57,365 bases of DNA from Comamonadaceae bacterium (GTDB lineage Bacteria; Pseudomonadota; Gammaproteobacteria; Burkholderiales; Burkholderiaceae_C). This document shows positions 9,458-17,533 of the stretch, one piece after another. The notes under the pieces are model-generated. The model searched no databases, had not been told where the DNA came from, and saw nothing but the letters and a program-made list of their open reading frames with translations. Made by a program: the position numbers and the translations under genes. The DNA lies in assembly GCA_947448745.1 (NCBI GenBank), contig CANFOQ010000013.1, forward strand, positions 1-57,365. Direction: 5' to 3'. Position 1 is the first letter of the stretch. Every line of letters begins with the position of its first letter.

Positions 9458-10093
9458 TCAATTCAAACTGTAAGTGAAACCCACGCCAACGAAATTCATG
9501 CCGTTATTGGGTTTTTTCAAATCTGCGTTGCTGATATGGCGGTAGGTGAAATCCAAACGCATTCTTCTTTTGGCATCTGAAATACCAACGCCCATTTCAT
9601 CGGAAAACTGGTAATGGGTGGATTTGTTTTTCGAGCCAAAGGTGGTGTGTTGAATCAAACTTGGACCAAACCCAAAACTGGCGTCCAAAATCACGGGGCC
9701 GATATTCAAACCAAATTGCCCGACCGGCACCAAGGCCAATTCTTGGTTGCCATGGTTATAAGGGCCGCTGTCGGTTTTCCAGACCGAGCCTAATACAGTG
9801 GGCAATACAGAAAAAGTGATGCCGTAAGGCAAGACATCGGTGGTGTCCATGTCACAGCGCAACCAGCCCACACGGGCGGTTTGGGCATGCATCTCCACAT
9901 CCTTGGTGTCTTGGTAACCAAATTGCCAGACCTGATCACAAGGCTTGAATTGATCGCGGTAGTGAATAGCAAAGGTGTTGGTGATCAATCCGGTCAATAT
10001 CACCGTGTTTTTCAAAGTGGTGTTGTCCACCGCATGGGCGGATGAGATATTCAGGGCCACAGCCAAGGCGGCACATATTTTTAAACACTTCAT
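9458..10093 (-). CDS. PagL-like lipid A 3-O-deacylase (acyloxyacyl hydrolase family)
   Basis: 211 residues with a signal peptide (MKCLKI...SSAHA, cleaved near residue 20) and an outer-membrane barrel ending in FTYSLN. The PagL hallmark lies at the C-terminus: RHISNADLKKPN, with H186 and S188 at the H126/S128 positions of Pseudomonas PagL. The third catalytic residue (Glu, 14 after the His) is Asn200 here, so activity is uncertain. ATG at 10093 is chosen because it gives a clean signal peptide; ATG at 10105 or 10132 is possible. It follows the YejM-like gene closely and belongs to the same envelope-lipid operon. Confidence 0.75.
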   Translation of the reverse strand: MKCLKICAALAVALNISSAHAVDNTTLKNTVILTGLITNTFAIHYRDQFKPCDQVWQFGYQDTKDVEMHAQTARVGWLRCDMDTTDVLPYGITFSVLPTVLGSVWKTDSGPYNHGNQELALVPVGQFGLNIGPVILDASFGFGPSLIQHTTFGSKNKSTHYQFSDEMGVGISDAKRRMRLDFTYRHISNADLKKPNNGMNFVGVGFTYSLN

Positions 10094-10119
10094 GTTGTTA
10101 ATCATTTCATTCAAAAAAA

Positions 10120-11976
10120 CTAGCGTTTGCAAAATTTAGATTCTTCGGCCATCAAATTCAAAATCGCTGCAGCGGGTATTTCAGGCATGCTTTGCTGCAT
10201 ATCTCGCCAGTCGTAGCGCAAATGCGCCAGCAATTTATCTTGCACCGTGCCGTTCACCCAGTAAGCCGTGCTGACATAAGAACCCAACACGGTGGAACGC
10301 TGCGCAGGGAGTTGATCCAACAGCAAACCATTTGAATAATCTCGAATGGCTTGGGCGTCGCAACCCAGCGCATAAGTCATCAAGGTGGGGACCACGTCTT
10401 GGTGGATAGAGGGGCTCTGAACTTGCAGGGGTTTGAAGACACCTGCCGGCTTGACGATCAAGGGAGTTTGGGTCTGCCAGCGAGAGTAGTTGCTCACATG
10501 ACCCCAGTATTTCAATTGGTTTTCATTGAATTCTTCAGCATGGTCACCCACCACCACCACCCAAGTATTTTCCCACCGACCTGCTGCTTTGAGATCTTGT
10601 TCAATTTGTCCGATGAGGGAATCCAAATAATTCAGGCTGTTTCTGTAATGGTTTTTCAACGGTTCTGGATTGATGCTGCGGTTGAGCATGTACTCCGATT
10701 TATTCTCGGACACGGGTTGAAATTTCTTGAAAGAGGCCGGTGAACTGTAAGGAAAGTGCGAAGAATTTAAAAACAAAAAATCAAACCGAGGTGCTGTAGA
10801 TGTTGATTTCAAACTGGCATGCCACGCATTCACCAAATGTTGATCTTCAACCTCGGTTTGTTCATTTCTGAAATATTGAAAATGCTGATCGGCTACTTTG
10901 GAAAAAAACAAAGGCCGCATGGAAAAAGTTTCTAAAGTGCCAGAGGCAAAGACACGGCTTTCATAATGCCGTTGCTGCAAAGTCTCGGTGAACAGCGAGG
11001 GATTTTGCGCTGGCTCTCCGCGAAACGCATCGTAATAAGAGGCATGCAAACCAAACAGCAAACTGAACAAGCCCGGCACCGTGGCGTTGCCGCCCGACAC
11101 ATGCTGCTTGAATTGCCATGCGTTTTGCGCCAGTGCATGGGTTTGGGGCATCACCTCGGGGTTGAGCATGTCGGCCTGCCAACTCTCCAAAACCACCATC
11201 AAAATGTTCGCGCCAGCTTGCTTGGTGCAGGCCACGGGGGACAGCGGGTAATGCACAAAAGCCTTGCCAGTAGGGGCTTGCGGGCTGTCCATGCCTTCTT
11301 CGGGGGGGTAGAGAGACGGCATGTTGGCGCTCAACCAGTGGGCACCCTTGGGGTCTTGGATGGGCGCAAAAATAGGCAAAAACGCGCTGTATTTGGTAAT
11401 TTCACCTCGGTGGTAAACCGCCGCCCAAACATGCACCGACTGGTTGAAAGCAAACACCAGCAAGCCCGCCAGCATGAATTTCCAGCCGGTGTAGCGTCTG
11501 AATAAATGAACATGCGACCAGCGCCGCCAAGCCGCTACCGAGAATATCAACAAGCCCAATACAGATAATCCCGCCAGCACTTGCACCGTCAAAGGCAAAC
11601 CCAAACCTTTGAAATCTTGGAAAAACATTTTGATGAAAAACACGCTGATGTGAAAGCGGTACAACTGAAAAACCATCACATCGGCGAATACATACACCAG
11701 CCACAACGCCCCCAAAATAGGCACCAACCAGGCGCTCCAACGGTTGAACATCAGCAGGCCAAACACCAGATAAACCAAGCTGAATACAAACAAGTAATAA
11801 CTGGGAATCGTCAGCCAATATGCCCAGGCGCGACTGTCTGTTGGCCATGGCGACTGCAACAGGAAATAAACCACCACCAGCAAAGTGACGGCCAACAACA
11901 GGCCCATGAATTCACGCAAATAAGACAAGCGGGCCGTGCCGCGTTGATACCAGGCTTTGATCAGGTTGATATTCAT
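10120..11976 (-). CDS. YejM/LtaS-like inner-membrane sulfatase-fold protein
   Basis: 618 residues. Five N-terminal membrane helices (about 25-43, 57-77, 82-105, 130-150, 168-186) are followed by a periplasmic alkaline-phosphatase/sulfatase-fold domain. E264 (VVLESW), T299 (NATVPG, nucleophile position) and the GDHAEEF motif near 470 occupy the usual metal/active-site places. Relatives include PbgA/YejM, which senses LPS and controls LpxC, and lipid-headgroup transferases that release diacylglycerol. It lies four bases downstream of dgkA and just upstream of a pagL-like gene. This favours an envelope-lipid role; transferase versus regulator cannot be decided here. Confidence 0.75.
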   Translation of the reverse strand: MNINLIKAWYQRGTARLSYLREFMGLLLAVTLLVVVYFLLQSPWPTDSRAWAYWLTIPSYYLFVFSLVYLVFGLLMFNRWSAWLVPILGALWLVYVFADVMVFQLYRFHISVFFIKMFFQDFKGLGLPLTVQVLAGLSVLGLLIFSVAAWRRWSHVHLFRRYTGWKFMLAGLLVFAFNQSVHVWAAVYHRGEITKYSAFLPIFAPIQDPKGAHWLSANMPSLYPPEEGMDSPQAPTGKAFVHYPLSPVACTKQAGANILMVVLESWQADMLNPEVMPQTHALAQNAWQFKQHVSGGNATVPGLFSLLFGLHASYYDAFRGEPAQNPSLFTETLQQRHYESRVFASGTLETFSMRPLFFSKVADQHFQYFRNEQTEVEDQHLVNAWHASLKSTSTAPRFDFLFLNSSHFPYSSPASFKKFQPVSENKSEYMLNRSINPEPLKNHYRNSLNYLDSLIGQIEQDLKAAGRWENTWVVVVGDHAEEFNENQLKYWGHVSNYSRWQTQTPLIVKPAGVFKPLQVQSPSIHQDVVPTLMTYALGCDAQAIRDYSNGLLLDQLPAQRSTVLGSYVSTAYWVNGTVQDKLLAHLRYDWRDMQQSMPEIPAAAILNLMAEESKFCKR

Positions 11977-11980
11977 CGAT

Positions 11981-12352
11981 TTAATTCAGCCATTGCCAAA
12001 GCGCCGTCAACCAGACCCCCGCACACAACAGCAGGCTGATGAAGACCGCCGCGCTGCCCAGGTCTTTGGCACGCTTGGACATTTCATGCCATTCCGGCCC
12101 CACCCGGTCGATTGCCGATTCGATGCCGGTGTTGAGGATTTCCACAATCAACACCAAGGCCAGCGTGGCCAGCAACACCGCAGTTTCCAGCCAGTGGTGG
12201 CCCAACACAAAAGCCCAAGGCAGCATGAACATCGCCGCCCAGGCCTCCATGTGAAAGGCTGGTTCCAGCCACGCCGCACGCAAGCCTGCCAAGGTGTTGT
12301 CAAAAGCGGGTTTCAGCCGCGCCAAGCCGCGCAATTTCGGAGCCGTTGCCAT
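11981..12352 (-). CDS. dgkA: diacylglycerol kinase, DgkA type
   Basis: 123 residues, three membrane helices, as in E. coli (about 121). The signature EILNTGIESAIDRVG with catalytic Glu is at about 70-84, followed by KRAKDLGSAAV. The enzyme phosphorylates diacylglycerol to phosphatidate, recycling the lipid released by headgroup transferases. First gene of the dgkA/YejM-like/pagL-like run. The start ATG is preceded by a run of eight C on the coding strand (12356-12363) where a Shine-Dalgarno sequence would be expected. Confidence 0.93.
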   Translation of the reverse strand: MATAPKLRGLARLKPAFDNTLAGLRAAWLEPAFHMEAWAAMFMLPWAFVLGHHWLETAVLLATLALVLIVEILNTGIESAIDRVGPEWHEMSKRAKDLGSAAVFISLLLCAGVWLTALWQWLN

Positions 12353-12355
12353 TGT

Positions 12356-12363
12356 GGGGGGGG
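12356..12363 (-). repeat. homopolymeric C8 tract before dgkA
   Basis: Eight consecutive C on the coding strand, 3 bases upstream of the dgkA ATG. Such tracts are prone to slippage; here it occupies the ribosome-binding position. Confidence 0.7.
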
Positions 12364-12398
12364 AAGTGGTTGCAAGGGCTTGAATTGTCGCCCAATAA

Positions 12399-12430
12399 AA
12401 AAACCCGCTGTGTTGCCACAGCGGGTTTTT
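12399..12430 (-). terminator. Rho-independent terminator of the 12469 porin
   Basis: Perfect 14-bp stem AAAAACCCGCTGTG / CACAGCGGGTTTTT around TTGC, with seven T following on the minus strand. Almost the same sequence recurs at 16187-16214, and its right arm occurs in the relic at 9421. Confidence 0.9.
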
Positions 12431-12446
12431 AACTTTTAAATCTTGA

Positions 12447-12462
12447 ACTGGCTCACGCCAGT
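12447..12462 (-). other. small conserved hairpin in porin 3' UTR
   Basis: ACTGGC-tcac-GCCAGT lies between the porin stop and its terminator. Equivalent short hairpins occur in the 3' UTRs of the porins at 13737 (CTGAC-tgaa-GTCAG, 13716-13729) and 22387 (CTGGC-tttt-GCCAG). Confidence 0.5.
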
Positions 12463-12468
12463 GTCAGA

Positions 12469-13635
12469 TTAGAAAGTGTGTTTCAAACCAATGGCGTTGA
12501 TTTCAGAACTGAATTCATTGCCAGCAGCTGTGCCACCCACCAAATGCTGCTTGCCCCAAGCATAGTAAGCGGTCGTGCGCTTGCTGAAGTCATAGGTCAC
12601 CAGCACTTTGTCGCCTGCAAGTTTGAACGTGGTCCCAGCTGATCGCGTGTGGCCTGCTTGGGAATGCAGATAGCCAATGTTGACTTCTGAACCCAACGGC
12701 ACCTTGACGCCGACAACATCCATGTCAAGTTTGGCCTTGGTGCCATTGACCTTTTCGGTCACATAGCCGCCCACCAATTTGAAAACGCCAAAGTTGTAAT
12801 AACCGGCCAAACCATCAGATTCGCGGGTATCGCCACCGGCATAGGTGGTGCCGCCGTACAAGATATGGGGTAAGCCGTTGTAGCCGCCCACGGTCAATTG
12901 GGCCAAGGTGGCACCGGTGTTGCCCACTTTGGCGGTGCTGATGCCGTTGGTGCCCGTGGCACTGGCCGCAAAAATAGAGCCGGCAATCATTTTTTCAGTG
13001 TGCTTGGCGTAGGTGGCGAAGAAATTCTGACCATCGGTCAAGATAACGAAAGCACCAGCGTTTTCGCCCTGCGTTGTATCAGCAAAACCCTTTTGCACTT
13101 GCACAAACAAACCTGGCATGAAGCTGGGCAGGTTGTAGGTGATGGTGTTGCTGTTGGGTTCGGGTGCCAAGCCAGACAAACCCGTGCCCGACTTGCCAGC
13201 GCCGGCGAAACCAGGCGTGGCTGACAACTGTGTGGGATCGATGGCCGCCACCGCGGTGAACATCGGACGCCACTGGTGGCCCAGTTTCAATTTGCCAAAA
13301 CCACCTTCCAAGCCTACATGGGACAGGTAGTTGACAGGGGTTACACCCGAGTTAACAGGGCCCACGTTTTTGAATGACAACTCGTAGGTGGCCTTCATGC
13401 CCTCACCGAGGTCCTCATTACCTGCGAATGACAGGGTGTTGTAGTTGGCCAAGGTTGAAGCGACACGATGGACGTCATCGGAGCCCGTCAAAGCGCCTGG
13501 GTTGGTTTTGGTCACAAAGTGCTCGATGGACTGGTCCACCGTGCCACTGACCGTGACATCGGCCATGGCGCTGGACAACACGCCTGATAAACATAACAAA
13601 CCGATGCTGCTTTTCTTGAATTTAATTTGAACCAT
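12469..13635 (-). CDS. outer-membrane porin (Gram-negative Porin_4 family)
   Basis: 388 residues with a signal peptide ending at MAD (SSAMA cleavage near residue 25) and a C-terminal phenylalanine (KHTF), the barrel-insertion signal. NEDLGEGMKATYEL and GGFGKLKLGHQW are the usual loop-3/strand motifs of general trimeric porins of Burkholderiales. GGAG seven bases before the ATG. It is the most divergent of the local porins and sits directly downstream of the porin at 13737, with that gene's terminator 30 bp before its start, so it may have its own promoter in TATATAAAAAATAC (minus strand). Confidence 0.9.
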   Translation of the reverse strand: MVQIKFKKSSIGLLCLSGVLSSAMADVTVSGTVDQSIEHFVTKTNPGALTGSDDVHRVASTLANYNTLSFAGNEDLGEGMKATYELSFKNVGPVNSGVTPVNYLSHVGLEGGFGKLKLGHQWRPMFTAVAAIDPTQLSATPGFAGAGKSGTGLSGLAPEPNSNTITYNLPSFMPGLFVQVQKGFADTTQGENAGAFVILTDGQNFFATYAKHTEKMIAGSIFAASATGTNGISTAKVGNTGATLAQLTVGGYNGLPHILYGGTTYAGGDTRESDGLAGYYNFGVFKLVGGYVTEKVNGTKAKLDMDVVGVKVPLGSEVNIGYLHSQAGHTRSAGTTFKLAGDKVLVTYDFSKRTTAYYAWGKQHLVGGTAAGNEFSSEINAIGLKHTF

Positions 13636-13663
13636 GTCGTGTCTCCGTTGTATTTTTTATATA

Positions 13664-13697
13664 AAAAAACCCACCAAGTTGCCGAGGTGGGTTTTTT
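13664..13697 (-). terminator. Rho-independent terminator of the 13737 porin
   Basis: CCCACC and GGTGGG pair around a 10-base loop and are flanked by A and T runs on both sides, so it can act in either direction. The right arm resembles that of the terminator at 23441. Confidence 0.8.
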
Positions 13698-13736
13698 AGA
13701 CTTTTAAATCATGAACTGACTGAAGTCAGCATCAGA

Positions 13737-14567
13737 TTAGAAAGCGTGGCTGATACCAACGGAGTTGGTGGCTGCTTTGGAAGCGCTTGCATTTTGGTAG
13801 TAAACACCAGTGCGTTTGCTCAGTGCGTATTTGGCCATCACTGTGTAGTTGTCAGCAGTACCTTGTGTGGAGGAGCTGGCAATCAAAGTGGCTGCACCGA
13901 AAGGCACGCTGATACCGTAACCAGTAGCAGTTTTAGCACCAGATTGAGTCAAAGTGCTGACAAACAACTTGGCCATGCCGAAGTCATAGTTAGCACCAAT
14001 ACCGTTGATGGCTTTGGCTGTACCTGTGGTGTTTGAACCATATGAAGCGCTGAATGCACCAATGGCGTAGCTCACGCTGTAACCGGTGGATTGTGATGTT
14101 TCATTGTTGCCTTGCAAGGAAACATTGATACCAGCAATGGTGGGGCTGGTGTATGTCAGAGTGTTAGCGACTTGACCGCCACCATTTGCCAAATTGCCAG
14201 AGTTAGCAGCGCCGCCAGCAGCGTCGTTGGCTGTAGTTGCGAAGAACAAGGGGCTGAATTGTTGACCGATTTTCACGGAACCGAATTCGCCAGACAAACC
14301 AACGAAAGAGTTGTAATTGACGATGGCGGCAGTTGTTCCACCGTTGTTATGGTTTTGCACGAATGCGTAGCTGAAATCAGCTTTCAAACCATTGCCCAGA
14401 TCTTCTGAACCGCCCAAACGGAATTCAGAGCCGCCGTTTGCACCTGTGGTCATGCCTTTTTTGGCGCCGCTCAGGTTATAGGTGGATTCCATCACGCCGG
14501 TGATAGAAACTTGTGCGAAAGCGCCGGTAGCGACGAGGGCTGCAACTGCAACGAGGGTTTTTTTCAT
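13737..14567 (-). CDS. outer-membrane porin
   Basis: 276 residues. The start is the ATG at 14567 (MKKTLVAVAALVATGAFAQ), which gives a standard signal peptide and has GGAG upstream; an upstream in-frame ATG (14582) is unlikely. SEDLGNGLKADFSYAF and the C-terminal SHAF are porin hallmarks. It is shorter than the neighbours. Its 3' end is the closest match to the relic at 9350, and its signal peptide to that of the decapitated porin at 22387. A structured leader and a perfect 7-bp dyad lie upstream (14594-14718). Confidence 0.9.
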   Translation of the reverse strand: MKKTLVAVAALVATGAFAQVSITGVMESTYNLSGAKKGMTTGANGGSEFRLGGSEDLGNGLKADFSYAFVQNHNNGGTTAAIVNYNSFVGLSGEFGSVKIGQQFSPLFFATTANDAAGGAANSGNLANGGGQVANTLTYTSPTIAGINVSLQGNNETSQSTGYSVSYAIGAFSASYGSNTTGTAKAINGIGANYDFGMAKLFVSTLTQSGAKTATGYGISVPFGAATLIASSSTQGTADNYTVMAKYALSKRTGVYYQNASASKAATNSVGISHAF

Positions 14568-14582
14568 TTCAAAATTCTCCAA

Positions 14583-14868
14583 GGGTTAAACAAAGGGCTC
14601 CGGATTTGGAACCCCGGGCCAACCTCCATTTAGGAAGCTGAAGGTATTTGACCAGAGCCCTCAGCATGAAGCCATGCTTTTTGTTCATTTCAGGGTCTTC
14701 TCGTTGTCATGTGACAACAGGCATGGTTTCAAATATTGCGACAGTTGTTTTCTTTGATACTCACCTGATAAAAATTTGAGTACTTAAAATTGTTTTTAAT
14801 AGTTTCGATAGCTTTCATGCGGCCATTTGCAACGGCCAAAACTTGCCACAAAGCTTTGGGCACAAAAA
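14583..14868 (-). other. long gene-free leader region of the 13737 porin
   Basis: About 290 bp with no gene. On the minus strand it holds the dyad AGGGCTC...GAGCCCT (14594-14600 with 14655-14661), enclosing a GGGTTCC-type segment close to the ribosome-binding site. A small hairpin AGCATG-aagc-CATGCT lies at 14663-14678, and an operator-like palindrome at 14703-14718. The 14720-14810 part is AT-rich and probably contains the promoter; I cannot place a clear -35/-10 pair. Confidence 0.4.
14703..14718. promoter_or_regulatory. operator-like palindrome upstream of porin
   Basis: GTTGTCA-TG-TGACAAC, a perfect 7-bp inverted repeat with a 2-bp centre, 136 bp upstream of the porin start. This is the form of a site for a dimeric helix-turn-helix regulator. 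The regulator is not identifiable here. Confidence 0.45.
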
Positions 14869-14894
14869 ACCCCGCTGTCTTTCGATCAGCGGGG
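14864..14894 (-). terminator. Rho-independent terminator of the broken porin
   Basis: CCCCGCTG / CAGCGGGG stem with a 9-base loop and six T on the minus strand, 20 bp after the stop at 14916. Confidence 0.85.
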
Positions 14895-14915
14895 TGGGTG
14901 TGACTGCTACGCTCT

Positions 14916-16055
14916 TTAGTAGTTGTAGCGCAAGCCCACAGCGGTGGTTTTGGTTTCACCGGACACATCGGCAGTGAAGCTGCCGCCATTGGTGGCCCAA
15001 GGTATGTTTTTGCTGACGCTGGTCAACAAATACGCCGAGGTGGCTTTGTCAAAGCTGTAATAGGCACCCAAGGTGGTGTCGTACAAAGCCCCTTCCACGG
15101 TGGCGATGCCGCTGTGTGCGACTGAATTGGTGTACTGGCCCGAGCCTGAACTCAGCGCCAAAGTGATGTTGTCGAAGGGTACGCGCACGCCCAAGGTGTT
15201 GGTGACCACTTGACCCTGGCCTTGGGTGTAAGCCCCTGCAAAGATGTAATTCACCTTGGCCATGCCCATGTCATAGGTGACTGAAGCGAATGCACGTTAC
15301 AGCGGCTTGTTGGCACTGATGGCGATCATGGTGGTCTTGAAGTTGTTGGGGTCTGGCAGTGCTTTCACCACGCCCGCGTTCACTTCCCCTGGCAGGTAGT
15401 AAGCCAAGGGGGTGTTTGTGGTTGCGTCCCAAACCAATTTGGCGTTGAGCGCACCTTGTTGGAAGTTCAGTCCCAAGGACTTGAAGTCGTTGGTCTTTGC
15501 AGTGCCCTGGCCCACATTCACCTCACTGAAACCGCGCATGAACTCCACGTTCACCGGACCAAATTTTGGCGACATGAGTTTGACGGCGTTGTTGGCGCGG
15601 TCTTGCGTGGGTGTGCCTGCCAGATAGCGCCACAACTGCGGTTTGTATTCCACGCGTCCATTCACATCGGTGGCGAATAAAACATAGGCGGGTGTTTCTT
15701 GGGTACCCAAACGCACAGCACCACGGTCTTCGTGTTCCAAGCCCACAAACGCAGTTCGGTTCTTGGCTGGCATGAGGGTGGATTCATCGGGCGTCAACTC
15801 TTGCTCAAACTGGATCACACCTTTGACGCCTTGACTCAAGTCCCTCTCACCCTTGACGCCAAAACGACTGGTGGCAGCAGCGGCAAACAAACCCTTGTTG
15901 CTCAACAAGGGCGTGGCGGCATAGGGGCGTGAAATAGATTGCTGCACATAGGCCTGATCGATCACGCCATAAAGCTTGAAGCCTGCAGCTACATCCACAT
16001 CGGCGTGGGCGCTGGCCGTGGCCAAGATCGACAAAAAGAATATGTTTTTATTCAT
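14916..16055 (-). pseudogene. outer-membrane porin interrupted by one in-frame stop codon
   Basis: From the ATG at 16055 (GGAG upstream, signal peptide MNKNIFFLSILATASAHAD) the frame encodes a porin like the 376-residue paralogue at 16255. A TAA at 15297-15299 breaks it at ...SANKPL; the same frame continues with RAFASVTYDMG to KTTAVGLRYNY at 14916. No base is inserted or lost: 380 codons in total, near the paralogue's length. In the paralogue the region reads SRALTRNIAGASYDMG, so one sense codon after Leu became TAA. Either a recent pseudogene or a sequencing error; its promoter-side features and terminator are intact. Confidence 0.85.
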
Positions 16056-16186
16056 GAACAACTCCGAATGAATACAGAAGAAAAATGAATGTTCGCAATC
16101 AGTCATTGATTATCAATTTATTGACTTTGCTCATGAATGTAAAACGTGCAAACCCTCTGAGCGTCATGGTTGGGACGCGCAAGAAA

Positions 16187-16214
16187 AAACCCGCTGTGTT
16201 GCCACAGCGGGTTT
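16187..16214 (-). terminator. Rho-independent terminator of the 16255 porin
   Basis: AAACCCGCTGTG / CACAGCGGGTTT around TTGC, with a T run on the minus strand; near-duplicate of 12399-12430. A second stem (AAGTTT...AAACTT enclosing CCC/GGG) lies between it and the stop codon. Confidence 0.85.
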
Positions 16215-16254
16215 CAAGTTTCACCCTTGGAGGGGTATCAAACTTCTTTCAAGC

Positions 16255-17385
16255 TTAGAACTTGAATTGAGCGCCGATGGCGGTCGTTTTGGTGTAGCCA
16301 GCTGCGGAGCCTGTTGCGGTGTGGCCAGCGTTACTGTTCAACAAATAAACAGAAGTGGATTTGTCAAAGTTGTAGTAACCGCCGAGTGTGATGTCGGAAA
16401 CTTTGCCAGAAGCAGCGCCTTTGTAATTGCCGTCACCATAGCTTGCGGCCAAGGCAAATTTATCCATGGGAACGCGCACACCAACAGTGTTTGTTGTCAA
16501 TTTACCGATGCTATTACCTGAGTCTGCATAAATCCAAACGAATTGGGCAGAACCCATGTCGTAGCTTGCGCCAGCAATGTTTCTTGTCAAAGCACGGCTG
16601 ACTGCACCTGTTGCGTAAGTGATTTCAGAACCACGTGTGTTCACCACGCCTTCATAAGCATCACCAGGGAAACGGTATTTGCCAGCTGCGGCAGTAGCAC
16701 CAGTAGTGGTGTCTACATATTTATCCCAGACCAAATTGGCCTTGAAAGCACCAGCGTGGTATTTCAAGCCAACTGAATTGAAGCTTCCGGTGACTTTACC
16801 GCCACCCGAGGCGGTATTTTCTTGAGGGGCCGTCATTAAAGATGCTGTGAAGCCAGCGATCTCGGAGCTGGTAAGTTTGATGGCCTGACCAGCGCGGTCT
16901 TGCGTTCCGGAAGAAGCGACATAACGCCAGACTTGAGGTTTGTATTCCACGCGTCCGTTCACGTCCATGGCAAACAGTTCATAGGCAGTGGTTTCTTGGG
17001 TTCCCAACTTGATGGAGCCAATGTCTTTCTTTTCCAGACCGACAAAGGTGCCGCGGTTTTTAACTGGCAATAAACCGGCATTTTTATCTGTACCTACAGA
17101 TTGGTCGCTGTTGTTATGGGGAGCCAATTCAATTTCAATTTGGATCAAACCCTTGATGTCATCACCAAGGTCTCGGGCACCACGCGCGCCCAAACGGCTG
17201 GTTGCGCCCGCTGCAAACAAGCCTGTGTTGTGACTTGAAGTTTGGTTTGTTCCAGATTTGAGCCAGGATTGTGATGTCAGTGCCTGATCCAACACGCCAT
17301 ACAGTTTGATGCCGCCGGAAACATCCACATCGGCGAAGGCGCTGATGGCGGACAATGCGGCCAAGGCAACGAGTGATTTTTTCAT
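16255..17385 (-). CDS. outer-membrane porin
   Basis: 376 residues. Signal peptide MKKSLVALAALSAISAFAD, DVDVSGGIKLYGVLDQ as first strand, RDLGDDIKGLIQIEIEL and a C-terminal QFKF. GVRVPMDKF and YYNFDKSTSVYLL are shared with the interrupted neighbour at 14916-16055, so the two are tandem duplicates. AGGAG stands six bases before the ATG. It diverges from coq7 across a 148-bp gap that must hold both promoters. Confidence 0.92.
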   Translation of the reverse strand: MKKSLVALAALSAISAFADVDVSGGIKLYGVLDQALTSQSWLKSGTNQTSSHNTGLFAAGATSRLGARGARDLGDDIKGLIQIEIELAPHNNSDQSVGTDKNAGLLPVKNRGTFVGLEKKDIGSIKLGTQETTAYELFAMDVNGRVEYKPQVWRYVASSGTQDRAGQAIKLTSSEIAGFTASLMTAPQENTASGGGKVTGSFNSVGLKYHAGAFKANLVWDKYVDTTTGATAAAGKYRFPGDAYEGVVNTRGSEITYATGAVSRALTRNIAGASYDMGSAQFVWIYADSGNSIGKLTTNTVGVRVPMDKFALAASYGDGNYKGAASGKVSDITLGGYYNFDKSTSVYLLNSNAGHTATGSAAGYTKTTAIGAQFKF

Positions 17386-17533
17386 TGAGAACTCCTGAGG
17401 TTAAAAAAATAGTGAGATAGCTTTTTTTGGCTAACCCATGCATCTTCAAATCCTTGTGTGACAGTTCAGTGACGGTGTTGCTTTAAAACCATCAGACCCG
17501 CCATCGCACTCAACGTTTAGCAGTACTTTCCTC

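Noticed and set aside
14916-15269. Calling the 117-codon frame a separate small gene
   Set aside because: It continues the porin frame directly after the TAA at 15297 and aligns with the C-terminal third of the paralogue.
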